Source of the DNA: Oscillatoria sp. FACHB-1407
GTDB taxonomy: Bacteria > Cyanobacteriota > Cyanobacteriia > Elainellales > Elainellaceae
Direction of reading: 5' to 3'
Assembly: GCF_014697545.1 (NCBI RefSeq)
Contig: NZ_JACJSA010000004.1
Span: 248,001 to 312,000, forward strand
DNA length: 64,000 nucleotides
Shown here: positions 38,801-47,013 of the stretch, in pieces
Position numbering within the stretch: position 1 is the stretch's first letter
Layout of the letters: every line of letters begins with the position of its first letter
Notes under the pieces: generated by a model
Database searches by the model: none
The model's input: only the letters and a program-made list of their open reading frames with translations
What the model was told of the DNA's origin: nothing
Made by a program: the position numbers and the translations under genes

Positions 38801-39937
38801 ATGGACAAACAGCGCATCATCACAGAATTACAATCGCATGGACTCCGCTTAGTAGAAGAGGTTGGGGCTTCAGGTCGGCGCGGTGGTGCAGGTCCATCAG
38901 ACCATAAGGCGGTGACAGTAGATGGAACCACCGTTATGGTGCCTATCTTCACGGATACAGCCGCCCAGTCGCCTTACACCGCAACGCTTTCGACCACTGA
39001 ACAGGTGATGCTGGAATGTGCCGGAGAGGCGATCGCCCCAATTGAATTTCCCAAGCAACCCAAGTTTTATAGCCTCACTACAGCCGATGGCATTCCCTAT
39101 TGGAAGATTGCACTGCTCCACAGTCACGATGTGCTAGCAACCACCGTGTTGCAGACCTGTATGCGCTATCGTGACCCGGCAACCGCCTGTCAATTTTGCG
39201 CGATCGAAAAGTCGCTGGATGCTGATCGCACGATCGCCCGCAAGACTCCTGCTCAATTGGCAGAAGTCGCAGAAGCCGCTGTCCGACTGGATGGCGTGAA
39301 ACACATGGTGATGACGACAGGCACTCCCAACACGAGCGATCGCGGAGCCGCATATCTGACAGAATGCGCCAGAGCCATTAAAGCCCGTGTGGATCTGCCG
39401 ATTCAGGCGCAGTGTGAACCCCCTGACGATTTTGCCTGGTTTGCCCGGATGAAAGCCGCTGGTATCGACAGTTTAGGAATGCACCTGGAAGCGGTTGATC
39501 CCGATGTGCGCGCCCGAATTATGCCGGGGAAAGCGACTGTACCTGTAGAAATTTACCTGGAGGCGTTCACCGCAGCCGTTGAGGTGTTTGGTTGGGGGCA
39601 GGTCAGCACGTACCTGTTGGCGGGTCTGGGCGACTCGCTGGAAACCCTGACGAGTATGTGCGATCGCCTGATTGATCTGGGTGTTTACCCATTTGTCGTA
39701 CCCTTTGTACCCATTACTAACACTCCACTGGCGCAACAGCCCGCCCCCAGCAGCGATTTCATGTTTGCCCTGTATCAACATGTTGGCGATCGCCTCCGTC
39801 GTTCTGGCATGGCTTCTGCTGATATTAAAGCGGGTTGTGCCAAGTGTGGTGCCTGTTCTGCTCTGTCTACTTTTGAATCCAAGTCTTCTGAATGCACTTC
39901 CACAAACCGTTATGATGCCGCAGCGTTACACGTTTAA
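38801..39937 (+). CDS. MSMEG_0568/Sll0785-family radical SAM protein
   Basis: A 378-residue radical SAM enzyme from the ATG at 38801 (a TTG at 38762 is in frame but less likely). The Cys cluster is Cys120, Cys130 and Cys133, that is C-x9-C-x2-C, which departs from the canonical C-x3-C-x2-C. A barrel with GMHLEAVDPDVRARIMPGK follows, then a C-terminal CAKCGACSAL cluster that may hold a second iron-sulfur centre. It overlaps the acetyltransferase gene. The reaction is unknown. Confidence 0.9.
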   Translation: MDKQRIITELQSHGLRLVEEVGASGRRGGAGPSDHKAVTVDGTTVMVPIFTDTAAQSPYTATLSTTEQVMLECAGEAIAPIEFPKQPKFYSLTTADGIPYWKIALLHSHDVLATTVLQTCMRYRDPATACQFCAIEKSLDADRTIARKTPAQLAEVAEAAVRLDGVKHMVMTTGTPNTSDRGAAYLTECARAIKARVDLPIQAQCEPPDDFAWFARMKAAGIDSLGMHLEAVDPDVRARIMPGKATVPVEIYLEAFTAAVEVFGWGQVSTYLLAGLGDSLETLTSMCDRLIDLGVYPFVVPFVPITNTPLAQQPAPSSDFMFALYQHVGDRLRRSGMASADIKAGCAKCGACSALSTFESKSSECTSTNRYDAAALHV

Positions 39938-40430
39938 ACTTGCCGTTTCTCCCAGTGATGTCAAGGCTTACTTTGCTCTGCGTCGTTCCATCTTCTGCCA
40001 AGAACAGGGGTTGTTTGATGACAGCGACATGGATGAGATTGATCGATACGCTTACCCGATTGTGGCGATCGCCCATGACACCCCCTTTACAACGATGGTG
40101 GTGGGTGTTGTGCGGATTTATGAGCCAGAGCCAGGGTTGTGGTATGGCGGGCGGTTGGGCGTTCATCCCGACTATCGGCGTGTTGGGCAAATTGGCAAAG
40201 GACTGATTTACAAAGCTGTTACCACAGCTAACACCTGGGGATGCCACCGCTTTTTAGCGACCGTGCAGCAGCAAAACGTCCGTTTCTTTCAACGGTGGCA
40301 CTGGCGATCGCTCGAAGAGATTACCGTGTGCGATCGCCCCCACCACCTGATGGAAGCCGATTTGGAATATTATCCCCCCACCAATGAACCGCGCCCCATC
40401 CTGCCTTTTTCGGCAAAAGAAGCTTCATAG
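39912..40430 (+). CDS. MSMEG_0567/Sll0786-family N-acetyltransferase
   Basis: A 172-residue GNAT protein. The frame is open to 39672, but the family start is at MMPQRYTFKLAVSPSDVKAYFALRRSIFCQEQGLF, so the ATG at 39912 (or 39915) is used. The acetyl-CoA motif is YGGRLGVHPDYRRVGQIGKGLI. It overlaps the radical SAM gene by 26 bp. It ends before a gap that holds a tandem repeat and a MITE. Confidence 0.9.
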   Translation: MMPQRYTFKLAVSPSDVKAYFALRRSIFCQEQGLFDDSDMDEIDRYAYPIVAIAHDTPFTTMVVGVVRIYEPEPGLWYGGRLGVHPDYRRVGQIGKGLIYKAVTTANTWGCHRFLATVQQQNVRFFQRWHWRSLEEITVCDRPHHLMEADLEYYPPTNEPRPILPFSAKEAS

Positions 40431-40440
40431 AGGAGGCGAT

Positions 40441-40594
40441 GGTTAATGGTCAATGGTTAATAGTCAATAGTTAATGGTTAATAGTCAATAGTTAATGGTT
40501 AATAGTCAATAGTTAATGGTTAATAGTCAATAGTTGATGGTTAATGGTTGATGGTTGATGGTCAATGGTCAATGGTTGATGGTCAATGGTTAAT
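40441..40594 (+). repeat. STRR heptanucleotide array, 22 copies
   Basis: Twenty-two uninterrupted heptamers of the form (G/A)GT(T/C)(A/G)AT over 154 bp. Much of the array alternates GGTTAAT, AGTCAAT and AGTTAAT. Same family as the array inside the kinase gene at 20502-20578. Short tandemly repeated repetitive sequences of this length are typical of cyanobacterial intergenic DNA. Confidence 0.92.
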
Positions 40595-40602
40595 AATGCT
40601 GA

Positions 40603-40700
40603 TACCGATTTAATGTTTGATTGTGGCAGATCAGTGGGTAGGGGCGTTTCGCGAAAGGCCCTTACGGAATCATGTGCAGCGAAGCCAATTCAAATTGGTA
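40603..40700. mobile_element. 98-bp MITE-like element, copy 2
   Basis: It is in inverted orientation relative to 21560-21657, of the same length, and differs at three positions by my alignment. The ends TACCGATTTAA and the inverted TACCAATTTGA are flanked by TA. Confidence 0.75.
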
Positions 40701-40828
40701 TGAGTGGGAACAGGGGATAGGAAATAGATCGGAAGCATTGAACCTAAGGATGGACTGAAACCTGTTTCTCATCTCTCTGACTCCCTTAACCCCCTCGACT
40801 CCCTACTCCCCCACTCCCTCTATCAAAA

Positions 40829-41779
40829 ATGCTCTCAGCCCTAGTTGCCCAGTTACGCCAATCTCTCGGCATCCTGCACAAACAAGATATCCAAACCGCA
40901 GCAACACGATTGAATTTGGGTTCAAATGCAATTCAACTGGGGGATGACTGTGCCGCAATTCCCGATGGTGACGGCTATCTCCTCTTTGCAGCGGAGGGAA
41001 TGTTACCTTTGCTAGTGGAGTCGGAACCCTGGTTTGCTGGGTGGTGTGGAGTCTTGGTTAGTGTCAGTGATATTTACGCGATGGGGGGGCGTCCGATCGC
41101 CGTTGTTGATGCGTTGTGGAGTACGTCTGCCGAGGCAACACACCCTATCTGGCAAGGCATGACGGCTGCCGCCCAAACCTATAGTGTCCCCATTGTGGGA
41201 GGGCATACCAATTGCCATAGTCCTTACAATGCTTTGTCCGTAGCGATTTTGGGACGCGCCAAGCAGCTTATTACCAGTTTCAACGCCCAACCGGGTGACG
41301 CTCTAATGGTGGCGATCGACTTCCGGGGTAAGCCCCACCCCAAATATCCCTTCTGGGATGCGGCTACCAGAGCTGACCCTGTGCAACTCCGGGCTGATCT
41401 TGCATTGCTGCCAGACCTGGCAGAATCGGGCTTGTGTGATGCGGGGAAAGATATCAGCATGGGTGGCATTGTAGGTACGCTTCTGATGCTGTTGGAAACC
41501 TCTAATTGTGGTGCCGTTTTGAATGTGGATCAGGTGCCCTGTCCTACAGGGCTAGACCTCGATCGCTGGTTAGTTAGCTTTCCCAGTTATGGATTTCTGT
41601 TAAGTGTGCGTGGCGATCGCGTTGCTGAAGTACAAGCCCATTTTCGCCAACGGGATTTAGTGTGTGAAGTGATCGGCACGGTGGAACCAACGCATCAACT
41701 CGAACTGCGATCGCACTCTGAATCTGCTGTGTTTTGGGACTTTACCCAACAACCTCTTACCGGATTTGCACCCCGTTAG
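40829..41779 (+). CDS. AIR-synthase-related protein, Sll0787 family
   Basis: A 316-residue ATP-binding protein of the PurM/SelD/ThiL superfamily. Seen are the N-terminal GDDCAAI, the ATP segment SVSDIYAMGGRPIAVVDALW, GGHTNCHSPYNALSVAILG, and CDAGKDISMGGIVGT. It is the last gene of the Nit1-type cluster here. The start ATG at 40829 follows a pyrimidine-rich leader without a clear ribosome site. The flavin-dependent oxidoreductase and glycosyltransferase seen in some larger versions of the cluster are not present. Confidence 0.9.
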   Translation: MLSALVAQLRQSLGILHKQDIQTAATRLNLGSNAIQLGDDCAAIPDGDGYLLFAAEGMLPLLVESEPWFAGWCGVLVSVSDIYAMGGRPIAVVDALWSTSAEATHPIWQGMTAAAQTYSVPIVGGHTNCHSPYNALSVAILGRAKQLITSFNAQPGDALMVAIDFRGKPHPKYPFWDAATRADPVQLRADLALLPDLAESGLCDAGKDISMGGIVGTLLMLLETSNCGAVLNVDQVPCPTGLDLDRWLVSFPSYGFLLSVRGDRVAEVQAHFRQRDLVCEVIGTVEPTHQLELRSHSESAVFWDFTQQPLTGFAPR

Positions 41780-42530
41780 TGCATTCAAACGGATAGGCGT
41801 GAATTCAATTCGCTAGACACAACACAAAATATTGGGGGTTTTAAAGCTTTTGTCAATCAACTAAAGCGTTCAGTTTTGATTGGCATAGTCGAATAATTCC
41901 GAGATACAGATCTGCTGTTGCTTTAGGATTTGTGCCACTCAAAAAACTCAGCATTTTGAAGTATTTAATCATAGAAACTCTTAAAAAAGATCATGACTTG
42001 TATGAAGATATCATGTGTTTTTTGGAATGGTTTATTATAGCTCAAGTTTCTAATCGGTAAAGGTTTTGGATGACATATTTACGCGATCATTACAGTTTTG
42101 CAGAAGTCAAATTTGACGATGATAAATTGTATCTACTACACTGAATAAGTATGCATTCTACTGTGAGACTTACCCTGAAAAGCTAGCTAATCGTTGGATT
42201 TGATCTGATTGATGGTTGAAGACAGATGAGAGGCTTTGGTTGAGCTTTGAATCCTTTAGACTGATTATAAGCCAGCATCTACACAGTGAGTCACGGCTGT
42301 AATAACCTACTCAATAGCTGAGCCGTCTCTCAACTTGACCTGAAGAACTGTTATTAAAAACTCATTATTAATGACAGATTGTTAATAGCAATTCATCTGT
42401 AAATTGCAGCCATTTGTTAATGGTGAATCATTTTTGATGGCGATCGCTGATTAATACCAATCATGATGGTTGTACTGATAATCATGGCATCTAGTTCAAG
42501 CCTCTAAACCCAAAATTTGGATATTATATT
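41780..42530. other. AT-rich intergenic region before the PP-loop pair
   Basis: No gene or known RNA is seen in this stretch of 750 bp. It is clearly richer in A and T than its neighbours. Two imperfect direct repeats, TTGTTAATAGCAATTCA (42379-42395) and TTGTTAATGGTGAATCA (42414-42430), share 13 of 17 bases and could be an operator or a relic of the STRR family. A 22-codon frame at about 42070 is probably chance. Confidence 0.45.
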
Positions 42531-44327
42531 GTGGCTAATTTTCTTGCTGTTCTTGACCCGAATGGCGATCGCCGTTCAGCCTATATCAAGTCGATTACTC
42601 CACAGATTGCCCCTGTGCCAGGGCTAGTTACGCGATCGCTGGCAAGTCATGATTTAGTCGTGGTTTGGGCAGCAAATCCTCAAGCTCCGATCAGTTGTGA
42701 GAGTGATACAGACGAGATCACAGTGATATGGGGAGATGCAATTCCGCCTGGAGCCTATCAGCGAATCAATGCAGCGGAGCTACAAAGAAAATGGCACGGT
42801 GAGCCATCGACCTATCCTGCCTTTGATGGCTATTATGCTGCACTGACTTATCATGCTCAGCAGGGTATGACGGTTGGTGCCGACCTGTTAGGTTTCTTTC
42901 CGATCTACTATTACAGTTCTCAAGATGTTGTGTTGGTCGGTTCTAGCCCAGAACTGTTTCGCCATCACCCATTGGTGCAACCTCAGTTCAATCCGCAAGC
43001 CTTAGTCAGCATTTTGATGTTGCAATCGCTTATCGGCGGACAAACCCTCTGGAATGGCGTACAGCGACTCGGTGCTGGTAATCTGTTGGTGTGGCACCCT
43101 GAATCATCTCTTCAGGAGGTGCAGCAATATCGCATTCCCTGTTTTCAAGCGCAGGTTGAACAGGCTGGATACGATAAGTTGTCGTTTGATGAACAGCTTG
43201 AGTGTTTGGATGCCGCACTCGACCAAGCGATCGCCCGTCATGCACCCGCGAGCGATCGCTGTAGTTTTCTCTTTTCAGGTGGGTTAGATTCTCGCATGTT
43301 GGCAGGCTACCTGCATCGTCATGGGGCATCCCCGTTGGCAATAACCCTGGGCAACTCAAGCGATTTGGAAATGGAGTGCGCCAAGACAGTAGCCCGTCGT
43401 CTGGGGTTTGAACATCGGCAGGCATCCGTGCCTCTGTCCAAGTATCCGCACTATGCCGATCTGATGGTGCGTTGGGAGCAGTTGGCAACCGGACCCTACG
43501 GAGTGACAGGTGTAGATTGGGATTCGGCTTCCTATTTGCAACAGGCTCCTAACCGTGTGATGACTGGATTTGTGATGGATCGGGTAATTTGTGGAACGCG
43601 GACTGCTTCTGGAGCTTTTGCTGCCAATTTTGCCCGTTCAAACAAGAAAAGCCTCCCGGTGCCTACCTTACAACGCTTGCTGCGTCCTGATATTGCCAAG
43701 TTCATCCCAGAGACAATTGCCTATCTAGAAGAGGATTACAACCGTTATTCTGATTTAGAGTTTCAGCAAGCCTGGAGTTTTAGCCTGTATTATCAAAATC
43801 GTTTTGGGGTCGCCAGTAAGGCATGGCGGTTTTCGTTTGGTGGGTGGCCTATTTTGCCCGTTCTCGATCAGCAACTTTTGGCGATCGCGTCGGTTATGCC
43901 TGCGGCTACGACCAGTCAACGCCGCGCCCAGCGAGCTTTAGTTAAAACGCGATTTCCCGATCTTGCTCGTCTGCCGTTAGATCATAATGCTTTTAATGTC
44001 GAGCCATTGTTGTCAGATGGCGATCGCCACCGTCTTCGCCCATTGCAGACACTGCAACAGCACTGGCACAAAGTGCAACAACGACTGGGGTATGAACGTC
44101 GTTATTACTACCGGATTTTTTCAATTAACAATGCCGGATGGCGCAAGATTCGCCAGCAGGTAGAGCCATATCGTCAGACCGTGAGCGATCTTTTCAACAC
44201 GGATGTCCTGAATGAACTGCTGCCACCGCCTCACAAACCTATCCCCCTTCAATCAGACGTCATTATTGAGTCCTTGCGCTTACAAATGCTGCTATGTTTT
44301 CTGCTGTGGGCAAATAAGAACCTATGA
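42531..44327 (+). CDS. Asparagine-synthetase-like ATP-dependent amidotransferase or cyclase
   Basis: A 598-residue protein of the class-B asparagine synthetase fold, read from a GTG start. The ATP pyrophosphatase loop SGGLDS is at residues 249-254. The N-terminal half resembles the glutaminase domain (TYPAFDGYYAALTY, VGADLLGFFPIYYY). The residue after the start is Ala, not the catalytic Cys2, so it probably cannot use glutamine. Such Cys-less members include lasso-peptide cyclases, beta-lactam synthetases and amidotransferases of surface-sugar clusters. The stop overlaps the next gene by 4 bp. The substrate is unknown. Confidence 0.8.
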   Translation: MANFLAVLDPNGDRRSAYIKSITPQIAPVPGLVTRSLASHDLVVVWAANPQAPISCESDTDEITVIWGDAIPPGAYQRINAAELQRKWHGEPSTYPAFDGYYAALTYHAQQGMTVGADLLGFFPIYYYSSQDVVLVGSSPELFRHHPLVQPQFNPQALVSILMLQSLIGGQTLWNGVQRLGAGNLLVWHPESSLQEVQQYRIPCFQAQVEQAGYDKLSFDEQLECLDAALDQAIARHAPASDRCSFLFSGGLDSRMLAGYLHRHGASPLAITLGNSSDLEMECAKTVARRLGFEHRQASVPLSKYPHYADLMVRWEQLATGPYGVTGVDWDSASYLQQAPNRVMTGFVMDRVICGTRTASGAFAANFARSNKKSLPVPTLQRLLRPDIAKFIPETIAYLEEDYNRYSDLEFQQAWSFSLYYQNRFGVASKAWRFSFGGWPILPVLDQQLLAIASVMPAATTSQRRAQRALVKTRFPDLARLPLDHNAFNVEPLLSDGDRHRLRPLQTLQQHWHKVQQRLGYERRYYYRIFSINNAGWRKIRQQVEPYRQTVSDLFNTDVLNELLPPPHKPIPLQSDVIIESLRLQMLLCFLLWANKNL

Positions 44328-45481
44328 AACCCCAAACTCACCTCTGGATTGAACCTGTCGTTCTAACGGACGGACAGGCAACTATTAGCGCGACGATTGA
44401 GGGGGTTAATCGTCAGCCACGTCAACTCTGGTATCGAGTACCCCAGACGTGCCAATCGTGGCTAACCCAGAGTGCCGATCCGTTTGTGGTAGCCACTGTC
44501 ATGCAGGCTATGATTCGTAAAACAGATCTGGTCGTGCATGGGGAAGTGTCTCCGTCGCTGTTACGAAACCTGGAAGTCTTCCAAAGCATTTGGTCAAGTT
44601 GGGAACCGCGCCGCTACAGCAGGATTGGCATTCACGCCGATGTAGAACGAGAAGCAGACAGTGATATCCCCTCGTTGGAGCGATCGCAACGGGCGATCGC
44701 TGCTTTTTCCGGTGGAGTGGATGCTTGTTTTACGGTGTTGCATCATCGAACCGAGTTAGCCGGTCGCCTAAAACAACCCCTACAGGCAGGGTTGATGGTA
44801 CACGGGTTTGACATCCCGCTAGAAGACACTCCAGGATTTGAGCAGGCAGTGGTCAAGTCCAGGGTTATTCTTTCCAGTCGCAACGTGGATTTGATTCCCA
44901 TGGCGACTAATTTTCGTCAGGTACTCCAAACTCCCTGGGAAGATGGGTTTGGAGCCGCGATCGCCTCCTGTCTGATGCTGCTGCAACGGCGATTTAGTGC
45001 TGGATTAATCGGCAGTTCTTATGCCTACAGCGATCTCATTTTTCCTTGCGGATCAACCCCTCTGACCGATCCATTGCTATCCAACCAGGCCTTTTCCTGT
45101 GTCCATGATGGGGCTCAATTTACCCGATTAGAAAAACTGCAAGCCTTGTTGGCGTGGGATGAGGCAATGCAGTATCTGAGAGTGTGCTGGCAAGGTAAAC
45201 AGCGCGATCGCAATTGTGGGCAATGCGAGAAGTGTGTGCGTAATTTGCTGCTGTTTATGATTCTCGGCGTGCGAAAACCTGCCTGTTTTAGTCAAACCTT
45301 AAAGCCACAGCAGATTGTTGGTGTGCGAGTCCGGGGACGACAACTGAAAATCTTGCAAGCTGTTCTAAAACAAGCACAACAGCAAGGCATCGGATCACAC
45401 TATGTTCAAGCGTTAAAGCTGTGCATTCTCAAAAATCAAATCATTGAAGCTACACGCTCGGTGGTTAAACCGACAGTGTGA
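44324..45481 (+). CDS. PP-loop ATPase, QueC-like, with Cys cluster
   Basis: A 385-residue protein. A PP-loop SGGVDA lies at residues 129-134 (IAAFSGGVDACFTVL), and a C-terminal NCGQCEKCVRNLL resembles the zinc site of QueC-type enzymes. The first 120 residues are an added domain of unknown fold. It should adenylate a substrate and pass on a nitrogen or sulfur group. Its overlap with the asparagine-synthetase-like gene shows the two are made together and probably act on the same molecule. The function is unknown. Confidence 0.75.
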   Translation: MKPQTHLWIEPVVLTDGQATISATIEGVNRQPRQLWYRVPQTCQSWLTQSADPFVVATVMQAMIRKTDLVVHGEVSPSLLRNLEVFQSIWSSWEPRRYSRIGIHADVEREADSDIPSLERSQRAIAAFSGGVDACFTVLHHRTELAGRLKQPLQAGLMVHGFDIPLEDTPGFEQAVVKSRVILSSRNVDLIPMATNFRQVLQTPWEDGFGAAIASCLMLLQRRFSAGLIGSSYAYSDLIFPCGSTPLTDPLLSNQAFSCVHDGAQFTRLEKLQALLAWDEAMQYLRVCWQGKQRDRNCGQCEKCVRNLLLFMILGVRKPACFSQTLKPQQIVGVRVRGRQLKILQAVLKQAQQQGIGSHYVQALKLCILKNQIIEATRSVVKPTV

Positions 45482-45505
45482 AACCCATAACAGTGTGAAA
45501 CCTGT

Positions 45506-45525
45506 AGAAACTGTCGAGACAGTTT
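45506..45525 (+). terminator. Stem-loop after the PP-loop gene pair
   Basis: AGAAACTGTC and its reverse complement meet around GA, 25 bp after the stop, giving a 9-10-bp stem followed by TATAG. The core ACTGTCGAGACAGT (45510-45523) is the palindrome of the repeat elements at 21107 and 32728, so it may be a repeat reused as a terminator. Confidence 0.45.
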
Positions 45526-45616
45526 CTATAGCCGGCAAAACCCGCCCCTACCAAATACCGAACTTATTTAATTTCCATTCCTAAGCTTGCTGACCAAAGC
45601 TACATAGTGCCTCATC

Positions 45617-45715
45617 AGAAAAGTTAGGGAGGTACAGTGACCCCAACCTTAACTTTTTGGGGGAAAAGTCCTTAACTTTTCCATATCGAAAAGACAAGGG
45701 GCAAATCCTATAAAT
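45617..45715 (+). promoter_or_regulatory. Conserved leader-like element, copy 2
   Basis: It matches 5690-5785 over about 95 bp. Here the repeats are clear: AAAAGTTAGG at the left, then CCTTAACTTTT at 45647, and CCTTAACTTTT again at 45670, 23 bp later. It ends about 35 bp before the start of the gene at 45748, much closer than copy 1 is to its gene. Confidence 0.5.
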
Positions 45716-45747
45716 GGAGTATCGAAGTCAACCACCCCAAGACCCCC

Positions 45748-46023
45748 ATGAAACGCTACTCCGAAATCTCTCTTGAAACCGGGTCTACTCACTCTTCTGA
45801 ATGGACACCCGGTATTCAGGAAAGCGCACTAGAGCCAACGATGGCAACCTGTCCATCCTCCAGTGCAACCGGAAAAGGATTAACTGTCATCAGCACTACT
45901 GTCATGGTGATGTTACTACTCCTGAGCGTATCGGCGGTTTTGTGGGGAACTGTCAAACTCTCACAAAGTGTTGCCCAACTCACCCAATTTGCGGTGCAAG
46001 AAGCAATGCAATCCAATCCTTAA
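45748..46023 (+). CDS. Hypothetical single-pass membrane protein
   Basis: A 91-residue protein. A polar N-terminus rich in Ser and Thr precedes one hydrophobic helix at about residues 46-67 (VISTTVMVMLLLLSVSAVLWG) and a short amphipathic tail. No family is recognised. The conserved leader element lies directly upstream, and the two 67-residue YRG proteins follow on the same strand. Confidence 0.55.
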   Translation: MKRYSEISLETGSTHSSEWTPGIQESALEPTMATCPSSSATGKGLTVISTTVMVMLLLLSVSAVLWGTVKLSQSVAQLTQFAVQEAMQSNP

Positions 46024-46074
46024 ATAACTCGTCTTTTCACCATAGCTCTCTCACTTATATCAGGAGTCATTCAT

Positions 46075-46278
46075 ATGCAACTGAGATACCGTGGTCAAAC
46101 CTACAGCTACCCTTACACTGAGCAAGTTCCAGTTTCTAACATTCAAGCTCTTCGTATCTATCGTGGTGTTAGAACAGATATTGCTCCTGTCACTCCCGAA
46201 GTAACTGTTCCTGAGGTGACCTCGTTACGCTATCGCGGTATTTACTATCTCCGGACTCTAACTCCAGCATTCAATTAA
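46075..46278 (+). CDS. DUF4278-like YRG-repeat protein, copy 1
   Basis: A 67-residue protein with three YRG motifs: LRYRGQTY at residues 3-10, IYRGV near 28 and LRYRGIYY near 51. This is the pattern of cyanobacterial DUF4278 proteins. A clear CAGGAGT ribosome site precedes the ATG. It is about two thirds identical to the next gene, so the pair arose by tandem duplication. The function is unknown. Confidence 0.75.
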   Translation: MQLRYRGQTYSYPYTEQVPVSNIQALRIYRGVRTDIAPVTPEVTVPEVTSLRYRGIYYLRTLTPAFN

Positions 46279-46367
46279 GTTTTTCTACCAAGCTTGTTTA
46301 TCCAGTTCATCTAAAACTCAAGACTCACTTACGGATTCACCTCACACTTACACAGGAGTTACTCATC

Positions 46368-46571
46368 ATGCAACTACACTATCGTGGTCAAATCTACAGC
46401 TATCCTTACACTGAGCAAACTCAAGTTTCTACTTTTCAACCACTTTGCATCTACCGTGGTGTTAAGACCAGTGCTACTCCTGTTACTCCCACACCAACAG
46501 TTTCTAGTGTAACTCCCCTGCGCTATCGTGGTATTCCCTATCTGCCAACTCTAGTGGCACAGTTCAACTAA
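46368..46571 (+). CDS. DUF4278-like YRG-repeat protein, copy 2
   Basis: A 67-residue paralogue of the gene before it, with LHYRGQIY, IYRGV and LRYRGIPY. It has its own CAGGAGT ribosome site at the same spacing, and the leaders of the two genes are also alike (CACTTAYA.CAGGAGT), so the duplication included the 5' region. It is followed by a strong terminator. Confidence 0.75.
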   Translation: MQLHYRGQIYSYPYTEQTQVSTFQPLCIYRGVKTSATPVTPTPTVSSVTPLRYRGIPYLPTLVAQFN

Positions 46572-46598
46572 ATTAATTCCATTGTTTTTAGATTGATA

Positions 46599-46691
46599 TA
46601 TAGCCGTAGCCACCAGTGTTAGGACAATTCAAAGCCCATGATGAATAAGGGGCTTAAGCCCCTTGCCCTAACCAGGTTGAATACAGCTATA
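46599..46691. mobile_element. 93-bp MITE-like element with TATAGCYGTA ends
   Basis: TATAGCCGTA at the left end and TACAGCTATA at the right end are inverted repeats with one mismatch. The centre holds the palindrome AAGGGGCTTAAGCCCCTT (46647-46664). A fragment of the left end, in reverse orientation, is found at 21664-21680. No coding capacity. Confidence 0.5.
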
Positions 46692-46708
46692 GCAATCGTT
46701 GTGGCGGC

Positions 46709-46758
46709 AATAGCGTTTTGAAATCTTGTAGGATACAGGTTTCAAAACGCTATTTTTA
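46709..46758 (+). terminator. Strong Rho-independent terminator
   Basis: AATAGCGTTTTGAAA (46709-46723) pairs perfectly with TTTCAAAACGCTATT and is followed by TTT; the loop is 16 nt. It ends the transcription unit of the YRG proteins. Confidence 0.85.
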
Positions 46759-47013
46759 TAGCTTTGATCAGAAGGCTTAAGGCAAAGGCAAATGGCTCAA
46801 ACCCTGATGCTGGGAAAGCTTCCTGACTCGCCTCCGCCCCATCGTATGTGGCTACGGTTATACAGCGGCACTCCTTGGGTGACATACGGGGTGTAGGCGT
46901 GGAACCCTACGCAAGGGGACATCCCCCTTGGACTGAACCAACCTGTACACCGCTGTCTAGCTACAGATAAAGATTTTGGTGGTTGAAACCACTGCTAAAT
47001 CAAGGGTTCGTAC

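Larger units (their letters stand above)
40431..40828. other. Gap in the nitrilase cluster: STRR array, MITE, pyrimidine-rich leader
   Basis: Between the acetyltransferase and the AIR-synthase-like gene lie 22 heptanucleotide repeats (40441-40594), the 98-bp MITE-like element copy 2 (40603-40700), and then a C- and T-rich leader (about 40760-40820) made of CTCCC-like repeats that runs almost to the next ATG. No gene is seen. Confidence 0.8.
46572..47013. other. Intergenic region with small element and terminator
   Basis: No gene is seen. It holds the 93-bp element 46599-46691, the terminator 46709-46758, and an imperfect inverted pair (TGGCTACGGTTATACAGCGG near 46850 and CCGCTGTCTAGCTACAG near 46951) around a G-rich stretch, probably a relic of a related element. 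Confidence 0.55.

Noticed and set aside
40441-40594. A regular repeat array that could suggest CRISPR.
   Set aside because: The units are uninterrupted heptamers with no unique spacers, and no cas gene is in the window. It is an STRR array.
42060-42145. A 22-codon frame starting MTYLRDHYSFAEV as a gene remnant.
   Set aside because: It is too short to identify, with no continuation in other frames.
46075-46571. The two YRG-repeat proteins as precursor peptides (RiPP) of the neighbouring asparagine-synthetase-like enzyme.
   Set aside because: They match the general cyanobacterial DUF4278 pattern, have no leader-core layout or protease site, and are separated from the enzymes by a hairpin and a new leader. 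Kept only as a speculative remark.
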